Shown: positions 1-13,588, counted from the stretch's first letter. The stretch: 64,000 bases of DNA from Paragordius varius (GCA_964247055.1 OZ176050.1:11284001-11348000); one strand, 5' to 3'. Made by a program: numbers and translations. The notes: a model not told the origin generated them from the letters alone.

Positions 1-871
1 AAAAAAATGTTTGAAAAAGCTTTTGGTTTGCTTTTTTAATAAAAATTATTATTATCATAAATATTTGACCTAGTGGATACTAAAATGCATAGTTATAACT
101 GTAAATTTATTACATAATGGCTATAAAAGATTAAAAATACCTTAAAGTTTGTTTTTATCTTTAAAATTTTGTAAATTATCAGCCTCGTAAAGAAAAATTA
201 ATATTGATGAGATGGTAATTTTTAACAAACAAAAAACTTAAAATGGCTGTTTTGAGTGACATAAATGCAATTGTTTGAATCATAAAACTTTCCTGTATTA
301 TCTTTTTTGGACATTCATCACCATCTGACAAAGTTTGAGCTATTTTCATCCATTAGTTTTAAAAATATATTAATTAAAAAAAATGTTCTCGATTCGCGAG
401 TAAAATTTTGATATAGAGGGCGCATAATCAAAAAATCAAATTATTCAAAATTCTTACGTGGAGTTTTAATTTTTTATCAGATTTACTGTTTAAATGATAC
501 TAAATATCAGAAAATGCAAAAAACTCGAGTGGCAGAAAAATTTGTTGTCCAGTGTTATAATTACCAACTTAAATATGGGTAACATTTTGTTATCTGCAGG
601 CCATTTTTACCTGCGTAAATACAAATAAATTAATATTTCTCAGAAAATAAGAGTATATCCAAATTTTTATTTTCTAGTAGTCGGATAATTTATGCGTAAA
701 AAAGTATTATGTCACCAAAATATCATAATGATGATACATATGGACAAACCTATATATTTTGGTTCCTGAATAAGCAAAGTCTGTTTAAAAACTTTTTTAG
801 ATATCGAATTTGAATCTTTTTGATTAACAGAATTATTAACAATTTTACTATCTAATAATTAATATTTTTAA

Positions 872-2456
872 ATGCCTGATTCAAGCAAAATTTCATTGAA
901 AAATGTATTATACATCGACGAAGAAAATGATTACAAAATTTCCATTGCTAATCTCACTGATATTCCAGCTTTGTGTCGTATACGATTGGAATTAGGTAAA
1001 AAAACTCATCCAGACTTCTTTTATATGCTACTAAAACACTATCCAAACAGCATTTTGCCGGCCAAAACGATTAGTAACGGTACTATAATAGGTATTTGGA
1101 TTATATATATAATTTTAATAATATAATTAAATTATTTTGTTTGAATGTTCAAAAATGTGTAATTTTATGATATAGGGACTATTTTGGTCATTGATTATGA
1201 TGAAAATTTGTCATCCGGGGGTTTGCTATTTGTGGATCCGAAATATCGAAATAGAGGAGTCGCAAATGAAATGGCAAGATTAGCGATTAATAAAAATAGC
1301 AACATTTGTTTTTACGCACCGGATCCTATGGTTAACATGTATGTCAAGCTTGAATATCAGACTTTTGAAAGATGTATATTGTATTTACTGTTTATAATGT
1401 TCTTTTATTAAATTAACTTCTTTTGCGATTATGTTTATCATGATTGCATTGTTTATATAACATACTCTGAAAGAAAGAACTATCATATGAGTAATCAATT
1501 AAATCCGTGGCAGACCTTATCTAAATCTGCTAGGTTCAAAATTTTTCTGGTAAACTGATTTTTTGTAAAGTATTTCAACTGAAAAATAGAGATAAGAATA
1601 AAATAAATACATATAAATTTATGCTTGTTTTTAACTTCAAAATATAAGACGCCGCCAAATCAGATTTTTCAAGGTTATGATGGAATTTGTATTATAGAGG
1701 GTTTTAAGGGCGATCATGTTTAATATTTTATGATTAATAAGACATCTCTGTTATATAATAGTTACAATATATTTAAATGCCATTTATTAATTTCATTCTT
1801 AATATATCCTAGATACAGTTTATGAAAATGAAAATATTACAACACAATCGTTAGGCAATTTATATGATCATCTAAAAGTCAATTACTTAATCGATAATAC
1901 AATTATTTTCCCAATCATCCTTCAACAAAAGGGGAAAAAAACTTTGGAAACAAATTATCTGACCAAACTTATTGAATTTGACAGGCGTATACATATTAGT
2001 CCCAGGGAAGAATTTTTGAAAAGTATGCTATTGCATGAACAAACACATAGTGCAATTATATTTCATAAAGAAAAAACCTTATCTTTAAACAATGACATAA
2101 GATGTGTTGGTTATGGAATGCTTAGGCCAATATTCCCTAGGGGATATACGATCGGGCCTCTATATGCTGAAACAGTTGACATTGCGGCATTTATTTTGGA
2201 AAAAATTTGCAGTATACTTAAAGACATAATTTCAAACGAAACGACCTTGAGAATATCTACAATAAAGAAAAACAATAATAAACTAATTACCTATCCAGCG
2301 AATGATGAAAATGATAAATTACAACTTTTATCTAAAATGGTTGATACCATGAAATTTCAAACAGTGCTTAGTGGTTATCATGTCGCTCGCCATGAAATAT
2401 ATCTTCCAATTAATCAAATATATCTGTTATGTAGCACGGAATCAGTCATTGTTTAA
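872..2456 (+). CDS. GNAT-family N-acetyltransferase with YitH/HolE-type C-terminal domain
   Basis: Three exons join in phase at GT-AG sites: 872-1091, 1176-1373 and 1813-2456, giving 353 aa. The middle exon carries a GNAT motif A (VDPKYRNRGVANEMA, about residues 93-107), the usual acetyl-CoA pyrophosphate loop. The last exon has GYGMLRP (about residue 238) and IGPLYAE (about 253), the pattern of the C-terminal acetyltransferase half of YitH/DUF1248-type proteins, which are multi-copy in some invertebrates. The likely reaction is acetyl transfer to a small amine or a protein; the substrate cannot be read from sequence. No signal peptide or membrane segment is seen, so a cytosolic enzyme is likely. 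The ATG at 872 follows an A/T-rich leader and opens the frame. The gene runs convergently toward the ZMYND8-like gene with about 265 bp between the stops. Introns of 84 and 439 nt are ordinary compared with neighbouring genes. Confidence 0.8.
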
Positions 2457-2721
2457 AATCCATGTATCTTATAACTCAGCATGTTTTATAAAATCTATTA
2501 GATAATCTATATAGAATTAATTATACATACCATTTTAGATCCTAATATAATAAATTATATAGCTTTCACCCTGTTCTAAGTCTATTACGATCATTGATAA
2601 TTAAGATATTTAAAAATATCACATTCTTTTACATATATAAATATTATATACATGATTTATTCATACTAGTATTCTAATTTCTAAACATTATTCTTATTAT
2701 TATTATTATGCGATTCATTGA

Positions 2722-4184
2722 TTATTTGGGTAAAGTAAAATTAGCCGGTATATATGGTAAAACATTTGATGAGTAGGTGGGGTAGGGCATATTTGATGTT
2801 AGCATTGTCATTTGGGACAATGGATTGCTTCCATTAGGTATGGGGGCCATAAAACTCGGATTTGTGATAAAGGCATGATGTCCAGCTCCCACATTTTGGT
2901 GGCCATTGAGAGTATTATTGACTGTATTAACATTGACAACGTTGTTATTGTTAATGTTATTGTTGGATTTTTGTGCCTTTTTTGTTTTACTGTATTCTAC
3001 GCAATGGGTTTGATGCACTTTCCAATGCTCAATTTGACACTGTTGGCCACAATACCAAACACCGACGCAGCAATAGCAGGTGGCTTCTTTCAAGCAGTTA
3101 ATACACTACAGCACGTAAATTAAATTATAAAAATATAATTAAAATGTTTAGCAATAAATTGATAACAGCGAGGCGAAAAAATTTAAAAATGTGATTCCAA
3201 GTGATTAAAAGGAAAGATTTTGAGGCAAATATTGTTAGTCTATTTAAATTAACCAAAAGTTATAGGGTACAAAAACAAAGATTGCTCTAATAAAATTGAC
3301 ACCAAATAAATATATTTTTCCAAGATAATCAATATAATAGTATAACTTGGGTTGATTATTCAACAAAAATTTTAATTTAACTTCACTGCATACTTTTTGT
3401 GTAAAAATTCGGTTATAGGCCATTAATAATTTTCTCATTTAAGATGAAAAAGTTTAAAACAAAGAAAAATAATCAATAAATCATTAAACCTCAATCATAC
3501 TTAAAACCAATATGGTTATAACTAAGCTTAATATATATAATAGTAAATATAGCTTATTAAGCAATATATATATTTCATCTAACTTACCCATTGTTTGCGT
3601 TTATTTACAATTATTTGTTCCTCCAAAAATTTAATTTTTTGATTGCATTTTAACAAAATATCATCCATTTCCAATCCATGGTTCAATTTTAATTGATTTA
3701 TGTGATATTCTAAAAACAAATATTACAGCAAAATAAAACCGTGGTTACGACGAATATCATCCAGAAAACTCCTATAAAAAATTTTGTACGTTGTAATAAT
3801 TTCTGCAAAAGCTTCATTTTTCATAGCACAAAGGTCAAATTTCATGTCTTGAGTACTTTTTTCTGTGGGGGCAGCACATATCTTAATTGCTTTGGGTTGC
3901 TTGTCCAATTTTGAACCTAAATCATTGTTTAAATTGGTCTTTTCTATGATTGGTTCTTCTCTAACAATTTGGGTATTCTCAACCCTTACTTCGTCTACAT
4001 TGGATAATGTTTTCCGACATTTTCTTCCTGGAAGTGCTTTTTCTTTATTTTTTGAATCAGGGACGCCGTTAACCTAATTAATTAATTTAAACATGAATAT
4101 CGAAAACATCTCCTAAATTAAAAGTTTTATACATTTTTTAGTATATATGATTGGCAAAACTATTTTCAAAGTTTATACAATCAT

Positions 4185-4235
<51 letters not shown>

Positions 4236-7200
4236 AATTAATTAACCAAGCAGTGACCAATTTTCTTGATAGCTAAAAACTTATATAAGACATTTAGCCA
4301 AACAAAAGTCGTTTAAATTAATTTAATTTAGAAAGCGGTCAGAATCGAATATGAAAAAATTAAATGTTTCACGAAGTATTTTTAAAATTATCATTATATT
4401 GACTATGCTATATAATTTTGGCAACAGTAATAGGAAGTAAAGATAGGTGGGAGTTCAAACAAGTAGAATTTAAATTCGACATGGCAAAGGTGTTTGGATA
4501 AAGTTGAATTTAAAAAATAAGTCTGGCAATGAGCGACAAAGCATGTATTTTTTGCACAAGGTAACAATAGTCATCATTGGCTTCGACACATTACGCCCAT
4601 TTCTTAAGTAATATATGAATGCCGTTCTAGAAAAACTGATTGACTTTTGCGGCAAACCATTCGTCAATGTATTTCTAACGTGTTCAAAATTATAGAAGGT
4701 CTGCTCAGCCAGGGTGCGTCGCATTGATGCGATATTAATCAGATGGTGCCAGGTAAGAAGATAGCGGATGCGAAAGAATTTCCCATCAAAACGATTTTAT
4801 GGTGTTTTTCACTGGTATTGCTGACAGATCATTGTCATAAAGAAAAAACTTTGCCATGCCTTTGGCCAACGTTCTTTTTTGGATTAATGCATAGTTTAAA
4901 TTAATGATGACGATAGCGTTGTGCATTAACGGTTTCACAAGGTCCTACCAAGCACTCACGGTTTTCTTGCTTAATGGATTTGCATTGGGGTTGATGGAAG
5001 CTTGGCAAAATGAAAGCCAAGATTTTTCCACTTGGATTTAAAAAATAAAGCCATTTCTACCCGTCACATTTGATGCCGAAACCATTTCTTTTCTTGACAT
5101 TAAAGCAGTATTTCGCTAATGACTTTGTATTTCGATTTGGCGTTAATTCAAATTATGTAAGGCCCTTATACTAAATTTATTGGCCTTTCCCATTGTTGGT
5201 GGACATCTATTGATTGTTTTTTCTTATACATGTAATACTTCTGCCATTCTTTGTTAAGTTTGAGCTGGGTCATCTTTTAATAATTCTTGGAGTTTGGCGT
5301 CTTCGCAATCATAAGGTCTACCAGAGCGCCCAAACTCTATCACATGAAATCATAACTTTTAGAAACCATGTTTCATATGTGTTAATCAATAGGCATGTTA
5401 TTCATGTTTCTTCTAGCAAACGATAACTTAAAGCAGAATTAATTGCGTTCCGCAAACGCTCTTTTTAAGGACAAAATGATTATTGCTTAATATAATACGA
5501 CGCTAGTTTTTGGTGAACTCAACTTGCGTGCATGTCGTTAAGTGTCAGATGAACAAAATGGGTGTATTAAATCAATCGTCTGCGTATTCTTCGCTGATGT
5601 TTTCGCTTGGTTAAACTGGTTATAATTTATGACTACACATGGTAAATTTTGTTTGCCTATTTCGTTTTTTAGTTTTTATCATTTTCAATAACATATATTT
5701 ATGAAAAACTCAATTTATTTTAATATCAAGTTATAAGGCTTCTTATACCGTATCATTTTGGTTAATAGGGTATTATAGCAAAATCAAAACAACTCAGATT
5801 ATTTTGCATAATGATTTGTGTTATTTATGCACATATCAATTAACTTTTGATCATTCATTAATCTACATATTGATGAAATAAACTGCTTTAAAAAATTTAC
5901 GGAAAAGGCGAAGGATTCGAATTCGATTATACATATTCTCCTTTCTAGCCATTCAGGTCCATCAGTAAGTCCCTCAAAATATTTTTTGAAGCATTTACCA
6001 GAAAACAATAGTTATTGTTTCTCTTAGTAGGGCGCAAATTGTGTTTGAGCCCGTTAAAACTTGCGCCTGGGTAAAATCGTTTGCAAAATAAGTCTCAATA
6101 TAAAAAATCGCAACTGCAACATTACGCAAAACATATTATTATCCAATGCTGAAATACTTTTTTAAATTACCGTCTTTGTTTAGCATTGTAAGCACAAGTT
6201 AAAAAAAGCCCTAAAACAGAAGATAAATTTCGGGAAAACGTGCATTCCAATGCACATTACCCTTTTTTATAAATGAGCAATTTCTATTTTAGCCACTTTT
6301 CTGAATTGGTTTCGTCATTCCACCTTACAAAAGTTTTTTTTAGAAAGCCTGCTGTAAATTTCGTGAAATCAGCCTAAGCAAATGAATGGATTAGACATAT
6401 GTAATACCATGAAAAAGGCTAGTTATAAAATTTCAATAAAATATTTTATCATCCCAAATAAATAATAATTGTTTAGAACTATCACAGATGCTTAAGCATG
6501 CACTTTCTATTGTAATAAATATAAATTACTTGGTTGGCAGATGATAGGTCCACTTTTTCTGTATCAACGACACCATTCTTACAGTTATCATCTAGATTAA
6601 TTTCAACTCTTTTTCGTTTATTTAATCTTTGATCAACTATGCCAAGAATTTCCAAATCATCAGACGTGTTGTTGTCTTCTATTTTTTTATTCTGTGCATC
6701 CGTTTCCGTGTTATTAGAATCACATGCTATTTCTGTTTTAATATTCTCAACATTGGATGGTGGCTTGGCAAAAACCCTAATGGCATCAGCAACATTGGCA
6801 ATATTAACCGTCATCAATGATGTACCTGATTTGGGGTTCGATTCAGAAAGAACCGTATGATTTAGAGAGGCCGGTGCGGCATTAAACGAACCAGCAGTAA
6901 CAATAGGCGGATTCGAATCTGTTGACCATAACCTATCATTCAAAAAAGTTGATTCTTTGTAGTGCACGGAAGATGGATTATGTGGTTTGACTTTACAGAC
7001 CTTTTTTTCTTTACGATGCTGATGATGAATATTTATGGTGCTAAAATTACGGTTTTCCAGGAAAAATGAATCAAATTGTGATATTTGAAGTTCCCATAAG
7101 CACACAACATTATCTCTAAAATCATTACAAACACCTATTATAGATTCATTATCGGATATTTCTTCATAAGATTTTTTAGGGGATGTGGTTGTTTTGCACG

Positions 7201-8435
7201 TTTGAGATTCATAAGGACTAATGAAACTTTCCTGATTAGAATCAATGGATTCCTGCTTAATATCTTTCATCATTTTATTTATTATATTAGAAATATTTGG
7301 TTTGCTTTGTTTTATCTCTTTAATTTTGTTGCTTAAATGCTTTAAAATTTTTTCATAATCATATTTATGAGATTCACCGTTTAAATTACTGTTGTTTAAT
7401 ATGTGTGGATTTATAGGCTCCTTAAAACTTTCAAAGGGGAATTGGCACTTATACAGAGTTTCAATGTTTGTGATGTAAACATTGAGTTCATTAATACTTT
7501 GATTATAATCGCTGACAAGATTTGTGGGGATAACTTTATTTTTGTTGGGAGAATCTAAACTCATGTAAAATAAATTTGGCCCAGGGATCCATATCCTATA
7601 AAGTATATGAATTAATTTAATCAAATAAACTTTTTATGTTTCCCAAATATACGAACGTCAAACATGGTATCATTGGATTTTTCAGCTCCATAAGCTCGTA
7701 CAATCTTTCCAGGCCAATATAGGCCATCTACATACATAATGCTCAAAAAATACCAGATTGTTTTGCCCAAACTAAAGTATGGAGTTTCGGGCATGGGGTA
7801 ACGAACCAAGAATCGTGTTGCGTTTGAGAGTTTTCAAAACATGTGGAACATATTTCAAGATCACAAACCAAATCTTTACAAATCTTTTCAATTTTTTTGA
7901 TATTGGTTATCATGTACTTTAGCTCGGAATTCATGACCGATTTGCCATGAAATATAATAAAGTTGTGATAAAAGTAACGTATATCACTGTAAAACTGTTT
8001 GGGATTTTTATACACCCTAAGTTGTATATTCTAACAAATTAAATCAAAATGTATTACTGATTCAATGTTATTTAGATTCATAGGTTTAACTATAAGGTTA
8101 TGATCGTTTGGGAAAAAATCTAAATTGCTAATTTTATATTGCATCTAATAGTTTTATATAAAATGAATGAATCATACAAAATATTCTTTAATCCTATTGA
8201 ATATTAAATAAATCATTTGATTCAATTTCTCTTGGGACAAATGGGAGTGATTTTCGATAATCTAAAGATATATAATATGAATCTATACTTTGCACTCCTG
8301 ACATATGAATGATTCATAAGGTTGCGTTTCTTTTACGCAAGTTAAATGATAGGATCGTTGACAATGTTTGCAGGAGAGTTGGTTACGGTCAACATTTTTG
8401 TGACACAACCAACAAAATGGGTCCCAATACACCAC
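2722..8435 (-). CDS. ZMYND8: ZMYND8/ZMYND11-like PHD-bromo-PWWP-MYND chromatin reader (5' end not found)
   Basis: Exons on the minus strand: 8435-8289, 8261-8178, 8144-8058, 8030-7754, 7727-7631, 7595-6530, 4073-3740, 3709-3588, 3105-2722; 865 residues in one frame. Order of domains: PHD finger (FCWLCHKN...CKHC...YHLTC...CQEC), bromodomain (PMNLNNIES to YHNFIIFH), cysteine pair and WF.TPC linker, PWWP (LVWAKQSDGLYWPGKIV, then VRIFGKHKKIWIP), a segment like ZMYND8 (VYITNIET, FPFESFKEPINP), a helical/coiled stretch, and a C-terminal MYND zinc finger (KRKQWCINCLKEA to HWKVHQTHC) with an Asn-rich tail. Family members read acetyl- and methyl-marked histones and recruit repressors through MYND. The canonical bromodomain Asn is His here, so acetyl-lysine binding may be weak, as in ZMYND11. 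Six introns are only 26-35 nt. The start exon was not identified; a possible piece lies near 8500-8620. ZMYND8 is favoured over ZMYND11 by the post-PWWP segment. Confidence 0.85.
4183..4236. repeat. (TA)n microsatellite
   Basis: An almost pure TA dinucleotide run inside the long intron of the ZMYND8-like gene. Confidence 0.9.
4440..5650 (-). mobile_element. Degenerate mariner transposase remnant
   Basis: Minus-strand translation in broken frames reads as a mariner transposase C-terminal half: KNTIKSF then EILSHP and YLAPSD (the third catalytic region), ADL..F, YIDEWFAAK, and WA.CVEANDDY. The N-terminal half lies toward 5640 and is very decayed. Many stops and frame changes show it is long dead. 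It sits inside the 2.4-kb intron (6529-4074) of the ZMYND8-like gene, in the same orientation as the gene. A related copy is at 16453-17430; the two share tracts such as the one at 5318-5425 versus 16950-17050. Confidence 0.75.
7596..8288 (-). other. Run of five ultrashort introns in the ZMYND8-like gene
   Basis: Introns at 8288-8262 (27 nt), 8177-8145 (33 nt), 8057-8031 (27 nt), 7753-7728 (26 nt) and 7630-7596 (35 nt) all begin GT and end AG. Removing them joins conserved PHD, bromodomain and PWWP sequence in one frame, and several contain in-frame stops or shift frame if retained. A sixth (3739-3710, 30 nt) lies before the coiled segment. Phases are consistent at every junction. Confidence 0.82.
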
Positions 8436-9204
8436 CTATAAAATTTAAAGAAATAATTTAAACATATTTTATAATTGATTAAAATAAGTTTATAAACATT
8501 CTAAAAAAGACTTAGCTAATTTGCACAATGTTAAGAGGAGGTTGAATATCATTAACAAGTTGATAAGCCCTCTCATATCCGAATAAAGTCCCATATAAAC
8601 AAGAAAACTGGAAAGAAGAAAAAACATCAATTGGTACTTTAATATTCTAAATTTTTCATTCTCAACTATGATTAACATCTTTAGTGAAAATGACTACATC
8701 GAGAGTTTTAATTGGTTATACAAGTTTAGTAGAGAACTATTTAGGCGTGGGTTAAGAGTTTGGAGAATTTGATTTATGTAAATTAAATAGCAAAATGCAG
8801 TTGTGATGAAAATACAGTGGCGCATTGTTCCCAATGAAATAATGGTTTTGTTATGTAGGGAAAAGTTTATTTACCACAATAGGCAGAAATTTTATTCAAC
8901 AATATTGACATAAAAATTTAAAAATATTTTAAACACTGCTTTTTACTTTTTTTGTCTTAGCTTACCTTTTGAGGTAGTTTAAGAGAGCTCAATTTTATAA
9001 ATTAACTACAGTATTGAAAGTGCATTATAGTTAAAATTGAATTATTAGACATTGTTCACTATTACAGTTATGTATCCTTTATTTTATCAAGGTATAAATA
9101 TTTTTGTTAAAGAATGGAATTACTAGAGCTCTTTGGTATTAACAATATCATATTCATCAAAAAAGGGAAAGAAGAGTGGGGGGAAGGCGTCGAAAATCTT
9201 TATA
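8436..9204. other. Upstream flank of the ZMYND8-like gene, no proven exon
   Basis: On the minus strand a stretch at about 8615-8535 reads FSCLYGTLFGYERAYQ and onward in one open frame to a phase-0 GT that could join the PHD exon at 8435. A 30-nt GT-AG candidate intron precedes it. No convincing start codon was found, so this is only a candidate 5' exon. The rest is AT-rich with nothing recognisable. Confidence 0.3.
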
Positions 9205-9842
9205 TATACCATTTGCACTTTAAGAGTGTCCTTGGCTTTAAGTTGGTCCTTGAACAGTTCAGGTTGGTCATTGAACAGTTCAAGTTGGTCCTTAAACAAT
9301 TCAAGGATCCCTGAACAAATTAAGTTGGTCCTTAAACACTTCAAGTTGGTCCTTAAATTTATAAATTTTGATTTAACCATATTGCATTTATTTTTTTATT
9401 TATTAACCTAATTTTCTTTATTTATTATATATTTATTCATTTAAAAATAAAAATTTTTATTTAAAAACCACTTTTTTGTTTCACACTATTTTTCAATTGA
9501 ACAAATTTACTTTTTAAATGTTTTTAATAAAAAATTTTAATTAATAACCCAGAAAACTTATATTTTTTCTTTTCGTGTTAATATCTTATAAATATCCAAA
9601 ATTATTTTAAGAAATTAACAAAGATATACGGTTTCTCAAATATTAATAGTTGATATCGATTTAAAATTTATGTTAAATAATAGAAAATTGGTTAAAAACA
9701 ATAAAATAGATAGATTTATTTTTCCGATTTGATTGAAAAAAGTTAAAAACAAAACAAAAAAGCAAAGGACCTTAGGACCAACTTGAATGGTTCAAGGATC
9801 AAATGAAGTGTTCAAGGATACTCTTAAAGTGCAAATGGTATA
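9205..9842. mobile_element. Foldback-type element, GTTGGTCC subtype, full copy
   Basis: The ends are inverted (TATACCATTTGCACTTTAAG left, its complement right at 9823-9842). The left arm, 9230-9360, is a head-to-tail array of about 21-nt units of the form TTCAAGTTGGTCCTTGAACA; the right arm (about 9765-9830) holds fewer, inverted units. The core is featureless AT-rich DNA. There is no transposase frame, so it is non-autonomous. The outer termini match those of the TTCACCC-type copies at 22631 and 49145. Confidence 0.75.
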
Positions 9843-12800
9843 GTAAATTTTGTACTTGTTTAACATTAATTTTTAAATGAAAGGTTAGTTTTTAGTGTAT
9901 ATTCATAATGGCTTAATTTTTACAGTTAAAATGCTAGAGTCTGAAAAGTATGAATTCCAAAAACAGATTAAATAAACAGCTGATTTAATCAATAGTCTTA
10001 TATGCAGAGTGAAACTATCAGGTTAAAGTTGTTTCCGGATATATCAAAAATTTTCGGCCAAAAGTAAGTTGAATCTCAAAATATTTACATTTTTGTGTAG
10101 TTTTCTTGCCTGATGTATAAGCGATTAAAAAAATTTAAAAGAAAAAAATGGCGGCGAAGTTTGGGATAAAGATTAATTTACAATATTTTTTCAAAAATAT
10201 TATGCGCCTAAAAAGCAAAAATTATTTTTTCCCAATACTTAAATAATTTTAATCGAATTTATAATCGGTGTAAAAATGTAAATCGAATTTTCTTTAAATT
10301 CATTAATATATGTTAATTGTTATATAGCTGCGTGATGTAACTTACTTCAAACAGCAATTTTTAAATGAGCTTCGAAAATTTTATTTGTGGCACATGATTA
10401 TATTAAATATGAGTTATAAATAACGAAAAAACAGATTCAATGGTAAGGAAAGTAGGCAAGGTAAATTATATTATAACATAGGTTTTGGACTATCAGTATA
10501 TTGAGATACTTAATTATTTTCGAAAGATTGCTAAAAGACGTGGATCCTTACTTAGCGGCTAATCAAAAAAAAACGATAGAGAAAAGCTAAAATATTTATT
10601 CATGCTTTCATACGTTTTAAATAGTTTCAAATAGTGGCGGATTAAGTGCATAGAGCCGTACTTAATAAATAAGAAAAACCTCGAGATACGATCACTATAA
10701 GGAATATACCTTAAGCCCTTCCTAAATTCGCATCTCATGGGTCTTCATAAAATCGTCATAACTACGTTTTTTTTATATGTTAACGCATAAAGCGTGTAGC
10801 GTCTTACCCAGATGTCGATATAAAAAAGCCCGTGCCAACTAAATTTTCGGTTTTTCTAAGGGAAACGCGTGACACCATTATTGTATAAAGGCTTAACTTG
10901 GGCTAAAAATTAATTCAAAATTTAATTTAGAGACTTTTTATGGTATCATATAGGGAAGCGGAAAATATGAGAGGTGGCCGGAATATAGTTGAGGCCACAA
11001 TAAATGATCGAAAATATCCACTTTTGTATTTAAATGGGTCTAGTCTTCCAAAGCCAGTATTCTCCATTATTAAAAATATAAAGATTATAGCATCAAGCTA
11101 TGATATTTTTTTCATTAAATAGCAGTCTTTTAGATAACTTTGGCGTTGTATTTGTAAGTAGAATATTTTCTACTGTCGCTCTCGTATGTATCTTAACTCT
11201 TGGTATAGAAACAAAATTAACATCCAAGCATACCAAATATGGACACAGGTTATGCGCAAATGCGATAATAAATTAGATAACTAATTATTCCAATTCAAAG
11301 TTAAATTTTGATTCATAAATATTCTCATTATTAACTCTAGAGCTTAAATAGTACACCAAAGCCAGAAAAGCAGCAGTCTATAATGATAGTAGAGTTTGAG
11401 CTTCGTAGCTAATTAAATTCATGAATTCATTCAGATTATATAAATTGTAGACGAAAAACATAGGATAAATATGAAAATACAAATGAAATCAAATGTAAGA
11501 TTGGGACGATTAAATAAGTGGAAGAGTCATAGCATTTTGCAAAAAAGACCGCACTAAATATCAAATAGGTATCAATAAGGCGTTAAATTGGTCAGAAATT
11601 TCGATTGTTTCTAAGATATGTAAATTGATCGTGCTATTAATCATCAATTGTACTCTTTATAGATAGTACAATTACAAAAGCTATTATTGATCCGATTTTT
11701 AATTAATGAATAGGGGATGAAATTAACACTTGGATACAAATTAATTTCAGTCCTTTGATTCAAATTGAGGTAGTTAGATACCCCAGGCTTGTTTAAAATA
11801 AAAATATGGAATTATTTTAAAACAATTGCAAAAGTTTTCACTTTTATAACATTATTATTCTAAAAGAGAAAAAATTTACTCAAAAATACTTTAGTTATTC
11901 AGAGTCAAAACCCAAAGGTACAAATTTTGCCTACATGACTTGTGCACAAACAAATGTAAAAATAATGAAATATATACCACTTCTTTTGTTTCTGTCATTG
12001 TTATGTGTTATTTATATAAAAATTAGCTTTAATATAAGTTATATAAACACGATATTTTGCATAAATGTTTAAAAATAAAAATGGCGCCGAAGTAAATTGA
12101 TATGAAACTTTTTTTGAAAACCAAATTTCATTTAGATATTTTGGTTTATGTATATAATTTTTATTAGGATAATCTCAGTAGTATAAAAATATCAATAGAT
12201 ACCCCAATTTGAATCGAAGTGTTAAAACGATTGTTGGTATATATTAATTTTTTTTATTTTTATTAGTTATATTAAAATTGCTAACATGCAGTTTCATTGG
12301 AGCGAGCCATGTCTCAACAATTTCAGTGAATTATGTAAATAACAAAAATGTTAAATTATACTACCAACAAACATTGAAATTAATAAATCTTCAGTCAATT
12401 ACCAAAATGGCCAATATAAATATATTATCTTCCCCATATCTTGCTCCATTTAAAATTTTCCTAAGTTTAAACAGCGGATTATTTTAGACATTTTAACCGT
12501 AGCAATCCATCTTAAAACATTGTGGTATGCTAAATGAGCGTTGTCGCGAAATGCCAAATGACTGATTAATATGTGAAAATAATTAAAAATTCATACATTA
12601 AATACGCTTAGTATAAAATGTAACTCAAAAAACGGTTGGGCCTTTATGCACCATTTTAAACAGTCTAATTTGGGTGATTTTGGCTTAAGGTAAAAATTGC
12701 TCGTTTTTTGGCAGGAAATAAGATGATTGGAATGTTTGAAAAAAATGCATATATATAAAAAATACTTCGTTTTCCAGAATAGATTTTTCTTTTTTTATAG

Positions 12801-13540
12801 TCTCCATAAGACAGTTTTTATTATAAAATGTGTTTGATCTAGCAATCATTTTGAAAAAAAAAACATAAAAGTGATTATTTACAAGGTAAAGCATAAACAA
12901 TTAAATGAATGGTGTGATAAACAAGAAATTTGATTAATGGCGCACAAATGAAACGATATATAATTAGGGATTATGAGCATTATTATTTTAAAAAAGGTCA
13001 AAAGCAGTAGTTTTTTTGTTTTTAGAAAAAAGAACTTATTTGAATACTCTTTTCTATTTTTATAAATTTGCGTATGTTAAAAAACTTTAAAACCTTATTA
13101 TGATGGTGTGATGTCAACGAAAGATGCCAGATGTGTTATTACAAATCAAACGAAATTTCCCAAAACACTTGAGTTGGTTGATTAATAATTTTAATACAAA
13201 ATCTTCCTACAAATTGTTAGACAGCAATCAATTAGACCCTGTTTGTAATTGGGTAGCTTAAAACTTATGACCATTCTTGTCTATATTTACATTAAAAATA
13301 TATGTCATATTTTGAAACGAAAAATTGATTTTTGATAAGACACATTAAATTTTTTAGGCTTTTTATAATTTTTGAAGAAAAAATTATATTTAAGGTTAAC
13401 ATTAGTGTAGTAATTATTGATATACTTAATTAATATTTTCAATCAAATAAGAATATTAGAAGGCAAGTTGTTTGGCGTTTGCAATTGAAAACAGTGAAAT
13501 TTAAAAGATTCACACTTAATAACCAATTAATTTGCACAAT
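9843..13540. other. Gene desert, nothing recognised
   Basis: AT-rich sequence with only short chance frames on both strands. A 60-codon frame at 10940-11122 has less biased composition than its surroundings but matches no family known to me. No repeats with clear ends were seen here. Confidence 0.5.
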
Positions 13541-13588
13541 AATATATATAGATGCAAGATTGCGGTGAAATAAAAAAAATTACACATA

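Noticed and set aside
2812-3123. 103-codon plus-strand frame over the MYND exon
   Set aside because: It is the antisense shadow of the conserved MYND exon and has no homology of its own.
9114-9411. Overlapping frames on both strands with repeated LVLEQF/SWSLN motifs
   Set aside because: They are translations of the 21-nt units of a foldback element arm.
10940-11122. 60-codon frame with MRGGRNIVEATINDRKYPLL
   Set aside because: Looks protein-like but is isolated, has no splice context and matches nothing recognised.
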